DNA of 64,000 nucleotides. Source: Tetraselmis striata. Lineage: Eukaryota > Chlorophyta > Chlorodendrophyceae > Chlorodendrales > Chlorodendraceae. The position numbers and the translations under genes are program-made. Shown here piece by piece: positions 63,463 through 64,000 of this stretch; the first letter of the stretch is position 1, and each line of letters opens with the position of its first letter. A model generated the notes under the pieces. The model searched no databases. It saw only the letters and a list, made by a program, of their open reading frames with translations, and had not been told where the DNA came from. Where the stretch lies: NCBI GenBank assembly GCA_006384855.1, contig VCJN01001741.1, forward strand, positions 124,001 through 188,000. Reading direction: 5' to 3'.

Positions 63463-64000
63463 GGGCAGCCTCACATTGGCTTGCGCGATCCTTGAACAAG
63501 GGAGCGTGGGTAAGGGCGGTCGTGGTGGGGATCGACCATGGTGATCACGGACTTAAGGCATCCATTAGCGCAGGTAGCATACCGAAAGGACATAAGAGTC
63601 GACTCGAAGAAATCAAGTTGCGAGTAAACCCGTACATCGCCGCCGCGCGCCGGCACTGCGATCGAAACACCAACGCGCAGCCGGGGGCATATGGCCCAAA
63701 CCCTCCGCATTACGTGGCCCACCCCCGGATCGAGGCAGAAGGACGGAAGACGGCTGGGCCGCGCCCGCCGCACATGACCGAAGGTGGCGACCAAGGCCGG
63801 AAGTATATATGGAACCACATGCCGCAGCGCTGGCACGCCGACATCAAATGCCGATTCGCGTCACGAACATGATAAGTATCGGCCGGCCGGGCGGCTAAAC
63901 ATGCCGGCGAGGATGTCATGTGGGCCCACAAATCATGCACGCTAGGGCTGCGCACACCCGCCCGGCGCAATGGAGGGTCGCAAGTTGGCTCGGCACAACA
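63463..64000. other. No gene recognised at right edge
   Basis: GC-rich sequence with open but unremarkable frames on both strands. No homology to family B beyond 63462. Could belong to a gene or element continuing past the window. Confidence 0.4.

Noticed and set aside
1-64000. rRNA or tRNA genes
   Set aside because: No conserved rRNA core or A/B-box cloverleaf was recognised by eye; a tRNAscan/rRNA HMM run would be decisive.

Overview
The window looks like nuclear DNA of a GC-rich green alga, most like a volvocalean or Chlamydomonas-type chlorophyte. The reasons are dense short introns with GT-AG (and some GC-AG) borders, plant/alga-type host genes, DIRS, Ty3/gypsy and restriction-like-endonuclease retroelements, (GT)n(GA)n microsatellites, and many C or G homopolymers of 15-40 nt in introns and spacers. 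The species cannot be named from sequence alone. Exons were assigned by eye from splice sites, phase and family resemblance.

Host genes. 119-5970 (+) is the 3' part of a biotin-dependent carboxylase alpha subunit (methylcrotonoyl-CoA carboxylase, 13 exons). It converges on a two-pore K+ channel with C-terminal EF hands (6583-9774, minus, with probable N-terminal exons out to 10950). 13830-15763 (minus) is a complete 8-exon WD40 gene of the LWD/TTG1/DCAF7 family. 22986-26396 (minus) is a complete 7-exon TAF5. 30037-31050 (+) is an intronless membrane-anchored SAM methyltransferase. 35091-36581 (minus) is a GT29 sialyltransferase-like gene. 49180-50702 (+) is a spliced gene with an H-x-D...H pattern like 2-oxoglutarate/Fe(II) oxygenases. 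These genes act separately (leucine catabolism, ion transport, clock/adaptor WD40, general transcription, glycosylation); no operon-like logic is expected.

Mobile DNA fills most of the rest: a DIRS-like relic (11.7-13.6 kb); a non-LTR 3' half with zinc knuckle and restriction-like endonuclease (16.4-18.35 kb, family A); at least five copies or fragments of a second non-LTR family B (18.5-19.9, 27.1-27.6, 59.6-63.5 kb), twice arranged tail to tail; a gypsy integrase scrap (19.9 kb); an internally deleted piggyBac-like element (31.6-34.1 kb); an 8.6-kb LTR retrotransposon (39133-47705); and a third, broken non-LTR element C (55.4-59.5 kb) interrupted by a 276-bp MITE-like insertion.

The most unusual object is the LTR retrotransposon. 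Its 188-bp LTRs differ at one position, so insertion is recent. Its pol-like ORF carries a DNA-adenine-methyltransferase-like NPPF segment just before the protease. Its 2-kb leader contains about five diverged modules, each with recurring small hairpins whose stems change in a compensatory way. Its reverse-transcriptase core has been replaced by a CAATATGGTT satellite. Also notable are a 371-bp tandem array containing a long inverted repeat (51.1-52.1 kb) and two GC-AG introns in conserved genes.
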